Source: Nocardioides iriomotensis (GTDB lineage Bacteria > Actinomycetota > Actinomycetes > Propionibacteriales > Nocardioidaceae). Taken from it: a DNA stretch of 64,000 nt. Numbering within the stretch: the first letter of the stretch is position 1; each line of letters opens with the position of its first letter. Shown here in pieces: positions 17,113-25,254 of this stretch. The notes below the pieces were generated by a model. It was not told the DNA's origin and searched no databases. It was given only the letters and a program-made list of their open reading frames with translations. A program made the translations under genes and the position numbers. The stretch is from the NCBI RefSeq assembly GCF_004168035.1, contig NZ_SDPU01000018.1, positions 118,367 to 182,366 of the forward strand, read 5' to 3'.

Positions 17113-17316
17113 ATGGCTCAGGGCACCGTCAAGTGGTTCAACGCCGAAAAGGGTTTCGGCTTCATCGCGCAGGACGGCGGCGGCGAGGACGTCTTCGTTC
17201 ACTACTCCGCCATCCAGTCCAGCGGTTACAAGTCGCTCGACGAGAACCAGCAGGTCGAGTTCGACGTCACCGCCGGCCCCAAGGGTCCGCAGGCCGAGAA
17301 CGTTCGCGTCTCCTGA
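17113..17316 (+). CDS. cspA: CspA-family cold-shock protein
   Basis: A protein of 67 residues, the standard length for a single cold-shock domain. RNP1 is KGFGFIAQD and RNP2 is DVFVHYSAI, and it starts [14 protein letters not shown]. It binds single-stranded nucleic acid and acts as an RNA chaperone in the cytosol. The ATG follows AGGGAAAAGATC. A strong hairpin terminator lies 10 bp after the stop, so the gene is monocistronic. Regulation is probably post-transcriptional through its long leader. Confidence 0.96.
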   Translation: MAQGTVKWFNAEKGFGFIAQDGGGEDVFVHYSAIQSSGYKSLDENQQVEFDVTAGPKGPQAENVRVS

Positions 17317-17326
17317 CTTACCGCCA

Positions 17327-17357
17327 AGAGCCCCGACCGCAACGCGGTCGGGGCTCT
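17327..17357 (+). terminator. Rho-independent-type terminator of cspA
   Basis: A perfect 14-bp stem (AGAGCCCCGACCGC and its complement) with an AAC loop. It is followed by TCTTCGTGTG rather than a clean T-run, as is common in high-GC actinobacteria. Confidence 0.88.
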
Positions 17358-17483
17358 TCGTGTGTGGATCCAGGTGAAGCAGAGGCACCCACGAAGTGCG
17401 GCGACCGAACCAGCGGATCGTCCAACGCTGCCCCAGCCCGGCGTGCGAGGCGCCTGCACGACGTGGGCGGTTACCTTTCGGAC

Positions 17484-17708
17484 ATGGCAACTATCGTGCT
17501 GCGTGTCCGGCTCCTCGGGGGCGAACACACGGATTTGACGTATGAGGACCCCGATCAGGACGACGAGATTCGGGTCGTCGAACAGATCGTCGAGGAGCTG
17601 AGGGAGGAGTCCGGTGTCCTCCGCTGCCGCCACGGCGACCGGTTGATTGCGCTCTTCTCTCGCGGTGTGGCAAGTGTCGAGGTATCGCCGCGAGGAGCGA
17701 TCGTCTAG
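17484..17708 (+). CDS. Small acidic protein of unknown function
   Basis: A 74-residue ORF: MATIVLRVRLLGGEHTDLTY, an acidic run DPDQDDEIR, a helical VVEQIVEELREES, and an ending rich in hydrophobic strands. The pattern of strand, acidic loop, helix and two strands looks like a compact alpha/beta domain. No ribosome site is obvious (TACCTTTCGGAC). It stands alone between the cspA terminator and slipin. I do not recognise the family. Third-position GC use looks lower than in neighbours but the protein looks real. Confidence 0.55.
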   Translation: MATIVLRVRLLGGEHTDLTYEDPDQDDEIRVVEQIVEELREESGVLRCRHGDRLIALFSRGVASVEVSPRGAIV

Positions 17709-17806
17709 GTTACGTGCGCTCAGCACTGCTCTGGGCCGATGATCCGAGGATTCGATGGACCGCCGCCACGACGGCGTGGAGGGCGGCTCCGGCTGAGGCG
17801 ACGCTC

Positions 17807-17823
17807 GCGGGCGGTATGACGCA
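17807..17823 (+). repeat. Dispersed intergenic motif, degenerate copy with one inserted base
   Basis: GCGGGCGGTATGACGCA fits the consensus GCGGCGGAAWGACGCG only if one base is inserted and two substituted. It lies in the gap before slipin. Weak on its own. Confidence 0.3.
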
Positions 17824-17977
17824 GGGTGCCGGCCAGCACCCCATCGGGGACCAGGACCGACGATGTGCGCCACCGCCCACCGGCGTCGGTGCCGGCTGTG
17901 ACACGGGCTGATGGGGAGAACGGCTCGGGCGACGTACGCTCTAGAGCGAGGCACTCATCGGTCCTCCGGAGGTCGTC

Positions 17978-18826
17978 ATGGACGTCCTGCTCATCGTGCT
18001 GCTGGCCCTGGTCGCCCTGGTCGTCGTGGGCGTCGCCACGAGTTTCCGCGTGGTCAAGCAGATCGAGCGCGGCGTCGTGTTCCGGCTCGGCCGGGCCCAG
18101 CGGGAGGTGAGGCGACCTGGCCCGACGATGCTGATCCCGTTTGTGGACCGGATGCGTCGCGTGAACATGCAGGTCGCCACCATGCCTGTCCCGGCGCAGG
18201 ACGGCATCACCCGCGACAACGTGACCGTACGCGTGGATGCGGTCGTCTACTTCCGGGTCCACGACCCGATCAGCGCGGTTGTCCAGGTGCAGGACTACGA
18301 GTACGCGATCTCGCAGGTGGCACAGACCTCTTTGCGGTCGGTCATCGGCAAGAGCGACCTCGACGATCTGTTGTCCAACCGCGAGCGCCTCAACCAGGGC
18401 CTCGAAGTGATGCTCGACAGCCCCGCCGCCCCGTGGGGTATCGAGGTCGACCGTGTGGAGATCAAGGACGTCGCGCTGCCCGAGACGATGAAGCGGTCGA
18501 TGTCGCGTCAGGCGGAGGCCGAGCGCGAGCGCCGGTCCCGGGTCATCACCGCCGACGGGGAGTTCCAGGCTTCCAAGAAGCTGTCCCAGGCTGCCGCAGC
18601 GATGACCGCGACACCGGGTGCCCTTCAGTTGCGGTTGATGCAGACGATGGTCGAGGTGGCGGCTGAGCGGAACTCGACCCTGGTGCTGCCCTTCCCGGTG
18701 GAACTGTTGCGCTACTTCGAGGCGGCGGCGCACGCCGCCGACCCGGCCGTGCCACGGGCGGGCATCCCGGATTCGGAGCCCGCCGCCGACGGAGCCCTCC
18801 CGAGCTCCGCGCCGGGCCCGGGCTAG
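17978..18826 (+). CDS. Slipin/stomatin-like SPFH-domain membrane protein
   Basis: A protein of 282 residues with one N-terminal membrane segment (MDVLLIVLLALVALVVVGVA). An SPFH domain follows: VVKQIERGVVFRLGRAQREV, GPTMLIPFVDRM and RDNVTVRVDAVVYFRVHDP. Then come the slipin core SVIGKSDLDDLLSNRERLNQ and a helix RQAEAERERRSRVITADGEF. ATG 17978 has TCCGGAGG upstream. Prokaryotic slipins form membrane-bound oligomers and often pair with an NfeD protease. No nfeD is adjacent here, so this is an orphan slipin. Confidence 0.92.
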   Translation: MDVLLIVLLALVALVVVGVATSFRVVKQIERGVVFRLGRAQREVRRPGPTMLIPFVDRMRRVNMQVATMPVPAQDGITRDNVTVRVDAVVYFRVHDPISAVVQVQDYEYAISQVAQTSLRSVIGKSDLDDLLSNRERLNQGLEVMLDSPAAPWGIEVDRVEIKDVALPETMKRSMSRQAEAERERRSRVITADGEFQASKKLSQAAAAMTATPGALQLRLMQTMVEVAAERNSTLVLPFPVELLRYFEAAAHAADPAVPRAGIPDSEPAADGALPSSAPGPG

Positions 18827-18883
18827 GCGCGTGCCTCACGACTGAGCGACCACGTCCTCTTCATGGTGGGGCGTCGCCGTGAC

Positions 18884-18899
18884 GCGGCGGATTGACGCG
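18884..18899 (+). repeat. Dispersed intergenic motif copy
   Basis: GCGGCGGATTGACGCG matches the consensus GCGGCGGAAWGACGCG at 15 of 16. GCGTC lies 9 bases upstream and could pair with GACGC. It sits between slipin and the ECF41-controlled gene. Confidence 0.55.
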
Positions 18900-18960
18900 G
18901 TGCGGCGAGGCCTCGTTGCGTGCCGCGCGGCAGCGCCGCAATCCGGTTTGTTCGCGCTGA

Positions 18961-18987
18961 TGTCACAGATGTGGGCCGGCCGGCGTC
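18961..18987 (+). promoter_or_regulatory. ECF41-type promoter of the carboxymuconolactone decarboxylase/sigma operon
   Basis: TGTCACA at 18961-18967 is followed after exactly 16 bases by CGTC at 18984-18987. This is the published ECF41 consensus TGTCACA-N16-CGTC. It lies 33 bp before the ATG of the decarboxylase gene, whose partner 19601-20500 encodes an ECF41 sigma factor, so autoregulation is expected. Confidence 0.88.
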
Positions 18988-19019
18988 TTGATGTCGTACC
19001 GACCACCAAGGAGGACGAC

Positions 19020-19604
19020 ATGACCGGGACGATTCGCATCCCCGCCGCCGAGATCACAGGCATCAAGGGCGCGCTCATCAAGCGCTTCGCCAGGAAGACC
19101 CTCGGCCAGGTGCCCAGCTCGCTGGGCGTCTACTGGCACAACCAGAAGGTGCTCATGGACATGGCCGCCGTCGGGGGCAAGGTCAAGAAGTGGGACGCCT
19201 GCGACGAGCAGCTCAAGTCGTTCGCGCACATGGCGGTGGCCTCGCGGGTCGGCTGCAGCTGGTGCCTGGACTTCAACTACTTCGAGGCTCACAACAAGAA
19301 CCTCGACATGACCAAGGCCCGCGAGATTCCTCGTTGGCGCGAGTCTGAGATCTTCACGTCGCTGGAGCGCGAGGTGCTCGCCTACGCCGAGGCGATGACC
19401 GAGACCGAGCCGACCGTGACCGACGAGATGGTCACCTCGCTGCGGGCGCAGCTCGGCGACTCCGCGCTGGTCGAGCTCAGCGCGGTGATCGCGTTCGCGA
19501 ACTTCACGACCCGCCCGAATGTCGCTCTCGGCATCGAGTCCGACGGGTTCGCCGCGGCGTGCGGCCTCAGGCCGCTCGCCCCTCGCGTCGCCGTAGGGTC
19601 ATGA
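19020..19604 (+). CDS. Carboxymuconolactone decarboxylase/AhpD-family protein (ECF41 target)
   Basis: Alpha-helical protein of 194 residues with the AhpD-like redox motif GCSWCLDFNYFEAH (CxxC followed by His). ATG 19020 has AAGGAGGA upstream. The stop overlaps the sigma gene start (ATGA). Such proteins are the most common partner of ECF41 sigma factors. They may act as peroxidase or decarboxylase, but no member paired with ECF41 has a settled substrate. An ECF41 promoter lies directly in front. Confidence 0.9.
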   Translation: MTGTIRIPAAEITGIKGALIKRFARKTLGQVPSSLGVYWHNQKVLMDMAAVGGKVKKWDACDEQLKSFAHMAVASRVGCSWCLDFNYFEAHNKNLDMTKAREIPRWRESEIFTSLEREVLAYAEAMTETEPTVTDEMVTSLRAQLGDSALVELSAVIAFANFTTRPNVALGIESDGFAAACGLRPLAPRVAVGS

Positions 19605-20500
19605 CCGTGACCGAGGACCCGACCGAGGACCCGTTCGTCACCCATCGCGGCCTGCTGTTCACCGTCGCCTACGAGATGCTGGGCTCGGCATCCGAGGCCG
19701 AGGACGTGGTTCAGGAGACCTGGATCCGTTGGGACGCGATCGGCTCGGCAGGCCGTTCCGAGGTCAGGGACCCGCGTGCGTTCCTGGTTCGGATGGTCAC
19801 GCGCAAGGCGCTGGACCGGTTGCGGGCGAACGCGCGGCGGCGTGAGGAGTACGTCGGTGAGTGGCTGCCCGAGCCGCTGCTGACGGCACCGGACGTCGCG
19901 GAGGATGTCGAGCTGGCGGAGAGCGTTTCGTTCGCCCTGCTCACCGTGCTCGAGACGCTCACGCCGACCGAGCGTGCCGTGTTCGTGCTGCGCGAGGTGT
20001 TCGACATGCCCTACGGCGAGATCGCGGAGGTGGTCGACAAGTCCGCGGCCGCCGTACGTCAGATCGGCCACCGTGCCCGGCAGCACGTCGCGGCGAGGCG
20101 ACCTCGTATGGCGGTGAGCCGCGGCGAGCAGGAAGAGGTCGTGGAGCGGTTCCTGGCCGCGGTGACGAACGGTGATCTGGACGGTTTGCTGGACGCTCTC
20201 GCCCCGGACGTGGTCTTCGTTGCGGACGGCGGTGGGATCGCTCAGGCGATCACCAGCCCCGTGTCGGGCGCGAAGAAGGTGGCGAATCTGTTGCGCACGT
20301 TCCCGAAGTTCGGAGCCGGCGCCACAGTCTTGCCGGTTCTGCTCAACGGAGCGCCCGGCGCAAAGATCGTCGGACTCGACGACGGCCACGACACCGCGAT
20401 CACGTTCGTCGTCGAGGAAGGGCGGATCAGCCGGATCTACGCTGTCCGCAACCCCGTCAAACTCAGCAGGATCGACGTCGTGGCGGAACTAGGCCGGTAG
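19601..20500 (+). CDS. sigJ: ECF41-family sigma factor (SigJ-like)
   Basis: A protein of 299 residues. Region 2 includes YEMLGSASEAEDVVQETWIR. Region 4 includes LTPTERAVFVLREVFDMPYG and KSAAAVRQIGHRARQHV. A C-terminal SnoaL-like extension of about 125 residues follows. Two ECF41 signatures are present: WLPEP in the linker and DGGG (FVADGGGIAQ) in the extension. In this group the extension replaces an anti-sigma factor. Translationally coupled to the decarboxylase gene. Promoter and target are visible in the window, so the regulatory circuit is self-contained. The sigJ symbol follows the mycobacterial name for this group. Confidence 0.92.
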   Translation: MTVTEDPTEDPFVTHRGLLFTVAYEMLGSASEAEDVVQETWIRWDAIGSAGRSEVRDPRAFLVRMVTRKALDRLRANARRREEYVGEWLPEPLLTAPDVAEDVELAESVSFALLTVLETLTPTERAVFVLREVFDMPYGEIAEVVDKSAAAVRQIGHRARQHVAARRPRMAVSRGEQEEVVERFLAAVTNGDLDGLLDALAPDVVFVADGGGIAQAITSPVSGAKKVANLLRTFPKFGAGATVLPVLLNGAPGAKIVGLDDGHDTAITFVVEEGRISRIYAVRNPVKLSRIDVVAELGR

Positions 20501-20562
20501 GCGAGCACGCGGCGCCATCACGGGCAAGGAACGCACACCGCGCGGACCCTCGCGTCCGGCCC

Positions 20563-20578
20563 GCGGCGGAAGGACAGA
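20563..20578 (+). repeat. Dispersed intergenic motif, partial copy
   Basis: GCGGCGGAAGGACAGA keeps the left part of the consensus and diverges at the right end. A GTCC upstream could pair with its GGAC. It lies in the convergent gap between sigJ and a DUF4386 gene. Confidence 0.4.
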
Positions 20579-20670
20579 GTCCTCGGACCCTGGGATTGCG
20601 ACTGCAAATCCGGCTGCCGCAGCGGTACGCGCTGGTTGCGACACAGCCGTCCCCTGCTTGGAAGCCGCGG

Positions 20671-21510
20671 TCAGCTTCGACTGGTTCCCCGCGTGTCGCT
20701 GAGGCGCTGACCGAATCCCGCAACCGGTTCCGAGCTGGGCGCTTCGAGCGCGGCGGCACCGAGGGCTACTCCATGTGCCCGGATCACCAGCCAGAGGGCC
20801 AGGAGGAACTCGCCGAGGAAGGTGAAGGAGCTGATGTCCGCCCAAGAGCTCTGGGCGAGCACGGCGCCGAGGCTGTCGGCGGCGTAGCCCAATCCGGCAA
20901 TGACAAGCAGCGCGCCCAGGACCCGCGGCACGTAGCCGGACCGGTAGGCCAGGTAGCCGATGAGGACGAAGTGAATTCCGAAGAGGAACTGACCCACGTA
21001 CCAGATGTCGTTGAAGGCAGTGATTCCTTGCATGGCTTGGACTTGGACCAGATCGGCGCCGAGCACCGCGCGGGTGCCATCGTCGTTGAGCAGGCGGAGC
21101 ACGCCGAGGAGCTGACCGATGGCCACCATGAAGACCGCCGAGTACACCAGCCGCATGATCGCCGTCAGCATCGAGAGGCTCACATTCACGGGGCTGAACA
21201 CCCGGTACAGAGCCCAGGCGACCACGACATCCAGTGCAATCACCACGATCAAACCGACGATGCCCAGCCCGAACAATCCGGCGGCGTCGGTGAGGTCGCC
21301 GACCGTCTGTGCCGCATCGCCCTCGGTCACCAGTCCGTCGACGACCACGACGTTGCCGAAGATCGCGACGACGGACATGAGCAGAAGCGCGATCCCCGCG
21401 GTCAGGCTCGCGTTGCGGACCGACCACTGCGCAGGCACACGCTGAGCGACGGGTGGTCGGGTGTCGCGTGGCAGTCGCGGTACGGGAACGTGCTCGGTCC
21501 GGTTCGTCAT
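20671..21510 (-). CDS. DUF4386-family membrane protein (copy 1)
   Basis: A protein of 279 residues with about seven membrane helices, including LTAGIALLLMSVVAIFGNVV, FGLGIVGLIVVIALDVVVAW and LGALLVIAGLGYAADSLGAV. The central motif AFNDIWYVGQFLFGIHFVLI is characteristic of DUF4386. ATG 21510 is supported by the Arg-rich cytoplasmic N-terminus. A second, more divergent member lies 317 bp upstream on the same strand. Function unknown; the family often accompanies sigma or regulatory genes. Confidence 0.85.
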   Translation of the reverse strand: MTNRTEHVPVPRLPRDTRPPVAQRVPAQWSVRNASLTAGIALLLMSVVAIFGNVVVVDGLVTEGDAAQTVGDLTDAAGLFGLGIVGLIVVIALDVVVAWALYRVFSPVNVSLSMLTAIMRLVYSAVFMVAIGQLLGVLRLLNDDGTRAVLGADLVQVQAMQGITAFNDIWYVGQFLFGIHFVLIGYLAYRSGYVPRVLGALLVIAGLGYAADSLGAVLAQSSWADISSFTFLGEFLLALWLVIRAHGVALGAAALEAPSSEPVAGFGQRLSDTRGTSRS

Positions 21511-21827
21511 CGCGATTCCTTCGAACTGGTGGTGCCGGGAGCATGACCACAGAGGTGAGCCGCGGTATGACGTTGGATCGTGACTGGTGCGTCGTCCAGC
21601 ATCCGAAGACGGAGCGGTGAAGTCCATGGCACCGATGCGCCCTCACCCATTCCTTTCGGAAGGAGCCGCTGGCTTACGAAATTCGGGGACGCGCCTATGG
21701 ACCCGGGCACGAATGCGGGCGCGTGTCGGTGACGTCCTGGTGGACGGGGGGCTGGCAGCGGGGCGGGTCTTGGTCCCGCGCGAGTGAGCGGCCGGGGCTG
21801 GTGTCGCGTAGGACGACCCGACGTGGG
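21511..21827. other. Gene-free gap between two DUF4386 genes
   Basis: This 317-bp gap contains no supported ORF. It should hold the promoter of the first DUF4386 gene and the 3' end of the second. I see no repeat-motif copy and no strong hairpin. Confidence 0.55.
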
Positions 21828-22448
21828 TCAACCTGTTGTCGCCAGGGTAGGAGGTGCGAACTCTTGGGGGGACGGCGTTCGGAACCCCTTCGTGATCAAC
21901 CAAGTCGGCAACACCACGGCCTCGAAGAGTCCGCCGGGGACGAGGAGGATCTGTCCCGCTCCGGCATCCAGGTCGAGAACGCCGAGGAGATCAAGCGGTA
22001 CTCCCAGGGTCAGGCAGGCATAACCCACGAGACCGAGCACGGCGATGGGTCGAGGGACGAGCCGCGAGACGAAGAGCAGATAGGTGAGGACGAGGCCGCC
22101 GATGCCGGTCGGGATGTAGACCCACAGGAGGTGGTTCGGGACAACCTCCAGCTGCGCCAGGAGGTAGACACCGCAGGCGGCCGAGACAGCGAACTCGATG
22201 ATCCTGAGCGCCGGGTACCACACAGCCAGTCGTGGGTTGACGCTCTTCAGGATCGGGTACATCAGCAGGCCGATGCCGACGACGGCGATGCCGGAGCACA
22301 TCATGAGCACAACCCCGAGTGACAATCGTGTCCGGTCGGTGTCGCCGTCGACGAATCCTTGTATCAACGTGATGCCGCCGATAGCAGTGGCCATTTGGAC
22401 AAAGAAGAGAATGCCCACGGTGGTCGCGGTGCGACTTCTCGAGTTCAT
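21828..22448 (-). CDS. DUF4386-like membrane protein (copy 2)
   Basis: A protein of 206 residues with six probable helices, among them VGILFFVQMATAIGGITLIQ, GVVLMMCSGIAVVGIGLLMY and IPTGIGGLVLTYLLFVSRLV. LRIIEFAVSAACGVYLLAQL resembles the DUF4386 core, but the protein is shorter than copy 1. ATG 22448 is preferred because GAAGTGGGG precedes it; ATG 22475 is the alternative. Function unknown. Confidence 0.7.
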   Translation of the reverse strand: MNSRSRTATTVGILFFVQMATAIGGITLIQGFVDGDTDRTRLSLGVVLMMCSGIAVVGIGLLMYPILKSVNPRLAVWYPALRIIEFAVSAACGVYLLAQLEVVPNHLLWVYIPTGIGGLVLTYLLFVSRLVPRPIAVLGLVGYACLTLGVPLDLLGVLDLDAGAGQILLVPGGLFEAVVLPTWLITKGFRTPSPQEFAPPTLATTG

Positions 22449-22985
22449 GGTGTGCCCCACTTCTGCCGGCGGCATGGCACCCTCCAGCACTTGCAGCATG
22501 CGCCTGTTGGCCAGCCGTCGACAGGTCCAGACGGAAGCCGCCTGAATGCCACACGGCATCGTGGGGCAGAACGGCGACACGCTGCAGTCCTGCAGAGCCC
22601 GCAGCTCCATCAACGAGCCACGACGGCTCGTCAAGATCTCGAGGGAGATCACCGCACACCATCATGGGACGTTTCGGTGGCGCCGACAGGCGGCGGAAGG
22701 ACGCACGCTCCGAAGCATGCGACAGCGGCAGAGAGTGCGTATCCGCCGAGCGGGCGGCGGCACGATGCTGAGGGCTCGCGACCCACCGTGGGTGTGGCTT
22801 GACGACGCACTGCGCGCAGGGTGACGATGCGCGTACGGCGTCGACCGGTCGCCGAGCCTTGGAACTGCTGCCCCAGCCGGCGTTCTGTGTGGCGAAGGGG
22901 ATCCGCCCTCTCGGTCGTCGATGTCACAGGCCACTTCAACACCGCGTCGCTGGGGGGACGAAGGTGTATAGAGGGAGGCTTGTCG
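22449..22985. other. Gene-free divergent gap
   Basis: This 537-bp gap lies between a minus-strand DUF4386 gene and the plus-strand phosphotransferase-like gene. Short open frames (for example 22546-22824 plus) are Arg-rich with no family features, and I reject them. One copy of the dispersed motif lies at 22690. Confidence 0.5.
22690..22705 (+). repeat. Dispersed intergenic motif copy
   Basis: GCGGCGGAAGGACGCA matches the consensus GCGGCGGAAWGACGCG at 14 of 16. It lies in the divergent gap before the phosphotransferase-like gene. Confidence 0.5.
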
Positions 22986-24059
22986 ATGACCAGGGACTCC
23001 AGTTTCAAGAAGGTCGTGCGGCGTCATGCCGAGCAGACCGGTCAGCGCTACACCGAAGCGCTGAGCGACCTCGAGGGCCTCAGTGCGCGGATGAACCATG
23101 CGCCCGCGGCCGAGGGGCTGCTCGCTCATCTGAGGGATCGCTACGGCATCGTCGCGGTCGCGGCCACGCGGCTGAGTGTGCACAAGACCTACGTCTTCCG
23201 TATCGACCGTGCCGACGGAGAGCCATGGGTCGCGCGTGCGTTCCCACCGGCGCGCCCACGGTCCGGCGTCGAGGGCGACGCCGCGATCCTGCGATTCCTC
23301 GAGCGGCAGGGCTATCCGGCCGAGCGCCTCGCGGTCGAGGACGCCGTGTCTGACTTCGGTGGCAGCACGGTCCTGGTGACGCGGTTCATTCCGAGCGACC
23401 AGCTTTCCGATGGCGCTGAGAAGTTCGCGATGATGGGCGACCTGCTGGGGCGGCTGCATGCGCTACCACTCGACGACGCCGTCACTCGTCCGGGTGGGTC
23501 CAGTGGCGAGGACCCGAGCCGTGAGGGTGCGCCCCGCCAGGATTTGCTGGCTGCACTTTCGTTCCTTGACGCCGTCGATACCAAGGTGCCGGTCGGCGAG
23601 CGCGAGCGCTTCGAGCGACTACGCGAGCAGGTGCGCTCCGCCGACGACGGCCACGGTCTTCCCGAGGCACTGCTGCACGGCAATCTCTTGCACGCCCCCG
23701 ATCACGCCGTCTTGACCAGCCGAGGGCCCGTGGCGATCAACTGGAAGGCATCCGGGCGCGGTCCCCGCCTCGCCGATTTCGCCTACCTGATCTGGGGCAC
23801 GGGTTCGTGGAATCCGCGTCGTCCGAACCAAGAGCGGGTCAATGCCGCCGTGACCGCGTACCGGCGGCACGTCGAGCCGACGAGGGAGGAACTCGACCGG
23901 CTCGAAGGCCTGATGTATCTCCGGACGCTCTACCTGGTTTGCTTCGGTTACCGACGCGCCATGACCGACGGGGTGCACTTCGACGAGTGGTGGTTCATAC
24001 ACCCACGCGAGTACTTCAGCGAGACCGCGGCAGCTACCCGGGCCGCGTTCGGCTGTTAG
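22986..24059 (+). CDS. Phosphotransferase (APH)-fold protein with both catalytic Asp residues replaced
   Basis: A protein of 357 residues with the aminoglycoside-phosphotransferase/choline-kinase fold. The N-lobe has KTYVFRIDRADGEPWVARAF, the hinge STVLVTRFIPSDQL and a helical C-lobe. The catalytic loop normally reads HGD or HPD followed later by Asn; here it is LLHGNLLHAPDHA. The metal-binding Asp of the IDW/VDW motif is Asn in VAINWKASGRGPRLADFAYL. With both Asp changed to Asn, kinase activity is doubtful, so it may be a pseudokinase that binds nucleotide or a small molecule. ATG 22986 has GGGAGGC upstream. It is a single gene, so context gives no substrate. Confidence 0.82.
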   Translation: MTRDSSFKKVVRRHAEQTGQRYTEALSDLEGLSARMNHAPAAEGLLAHLRDRYGIVAVAATRLSVHKTYVFRIDRADGEPWVARAFPPARPRSGVEGDAAILRFLERQGYPAERLAVEDAVSDFGGSTVLVTRFIPSDQLSDGAEKFAMMGDLLGRLHALPLDDAVTRPGGSSGEDPSREGAPRQDLLAALSFLDAVDTKVPVGERERFERLREQVRSADDGHGLPEALLHGNLLHAPDHAVLTSRGPVAINWKASGRGPRLADFAYLIWGTGSWNPRRPNQERVNAAVTAYRRHVEPTREELDRLEGLMYLRTLYLVCFGYRRAMTDGVHFDEWWFIHPREYFSETAAATRAAFGC

Positions 24060-24128
24060 CCCGAAGAGTCCGACCTTGACAACGCCGATCGCTCATCGGC
24101 ATGCGAGTGAAAGCCTGCGTTCCCCGAT

Positions 24129-24144
24129 GCGGCGGAAAGACGCG
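24129..24144 (+). repeat. Dispersed intergenic motif copy, exact consensus
   Basis: GCGGCGGAAAGACGCG is an exact match to GCGGCGGAAWGACGCG. It lies in the convergent gap between the phosphotransferase-like gene and the DinB gene. Confidence 0.6.
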
Positions 24145-24187
24145 GCCGATGCGCGAGGTCAGCGGCGTGAGCGGGCGGTTTGATCGG

Positions 24188-24712
24188 CTAGTCCCCGGTG
24201 ACGCCGTCGGCGAGCTCCCGGAGGATGTCGAGGTGGCCGTTGTGCCGAGCGGTTTCTTCGATCAGGTGCGTGATGATGTACCGCAACGCGAAGGGCCTGC
24301 CGGTGTTCTCGTCTCGACCGACTGCTTCTGCGTCCCAGTCGCGGGCAGCGATGACGTCGTCGGTGTGGGCTGCTTGCTTGGCGTACTCGTCGAGAAGTTC
24401 GGTGAGGGGTTGCTCGAGTCCAGCGCGCATCTGAAGCTCGGAGTCGTCGTCCGTGCCTGGCCACTGATTGGGGCCGCCGAGGAAGACCACGTCGATCCAG
24501 AAGGCTTCTGACCAGCGCAGATGGCTGACCAGGCCGGCGATGCTCATGGACGGCGAGCTTGGCAGCGGAGTCTGTACCGCGTCCGATTGGGACAGGCCGA
24601 CGCACTTGGCGTGCACAGTCAGGCGGACATAGCTCAAGAGCTGGGTCAAGGTGGCGCGTTCGTCGAACGAAGTCGGGAAGTCGGTGCGTTTGCTCAGATC
24701 GATGGAGGTCAC
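24188..24712 (-). CDS. DinB/DUF664-family protein
   Basis: Four-helix DinB-like protein of 174 residues. Metal-ligand His residues of the fold are visible in VSHLRWSEAFWIDVVF (first His) and ITHLIEETARHNGHLDILRE (His-x3-Glu region with two more His). The N-terminus is ERATLTQLLSYVRLTVHAKC. The family includes mycothiol- and bacillithiol-dependent enzymes; in actinobacteria several are mycothiol transferases. The substrate is unknown and the gene stands alone. Confidence 0.88.
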   Translation of the reverse strand: MTSIDLSKRTDFPTSFDERATLTQLLSYVRLTVHAKCVGLSQSDAVQTPLPSSPSMSIAGLVSHLRWSEAFWIDVVFLGGPNQWPGTDDDSELQMRAGLEQPLTELLDEYAKQAAHTDDVIAARDWDAEAVGRDENTGRPFALRYIITHLIEETARHNGHLDILRELADGVTGD

Positions 24713-25032
24713 GGAGGGTCCTCTCGTGCGGCATTGCTTGTGACCATCAGATCAGCAAGCGCTGCGCGTGCCTGCCTTCGCATCGTCACAGCAATCCGGG
24801 CCGCTGTCTGGCCGGCGCGGTGGACGCACGCCCATCGGCAGACCAGTGCGCCTGGCTCGCGGCGAAAAGACGCGCCTGTCCGATCGCGCCCCTGGTCGCT
24901 CGCCTTCCCTTCGGCGACAGTGCGCCGGGGGCGACACCTTGCAGGCGCTCCATGTCCCGGCCAGGACCTGACAACAACACGTCCCAGCGGGCGCGAGACG
25001 CCTATGGCGTTCGGGGGCGCATACTGGGGGTG
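24713..25032. other. Gene-free divergent gap
   Basis: This 320-bp divergent gap separates the DinB gene from the small 73-residue gene. A copy of the dispersed motif lies at 24859. No other ORF or RNA gene is supported. Confidence 0.5.
24859..24874 (+). repeat. Dispersed intergenic motif copy
   Basis: GCGGCGAAAAGACGCG matches the consensus GCGGCGGAAWGACGCG at 15 of 16. GCGC upstream and GCGC downstream could form a short stem. Confidence 0.55.
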
Positions 25033-25254
25033 ATGACAACTCGATCCGGGGCTCAGCGGAGCCACCTCGCCAGCAGTCCCTTCAAGCCGAAGCCCGAGCC
25101 GGTGATCGAGCGCTTCGAACTCCACGACAGGGTCTCCCACCAGTCCTACGGGCTCGGGCGCGTGGTGGGCGAGGAGAGCACGGCGGTGACCGTGGACTTC
25201 GGCAACCGCACGCTCCGCATCACCAGCCCCTTCCACAAGCTCGAGAAGCTTTAG
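25033..25254 (+). CDS. Small SH3/KOW-like basic protein
   Basis: A 73-residue protein. After a basic N-terminal tail (SPFKPKPEPVIERF) comes a small beta-barrel pattern: HDRVSHQSYGLGRVVGEEST, then AVTVDFGNRTLRI, then SPFHKLEKL. This resembles the first domain of CarD/UvrD C-terminal tails (V-H-xx-YG-G-V), a fold that binds RNA polymerase or nucleic acid. Many actinobacteria have such a small stand-alone protein. ATG 25033 is the start because GGGGGTG precedes it; longer upstream frames look non-coding. An RNA polymerase link is an inference from fold only. Confidence 0.78.
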   Translation: MTTRSGAQRSHLASSPFKPKPEPVIERFELHDRVSHQSYGLGRVVGEESTAVTVDFGNRTLRITSPFHKLEKL

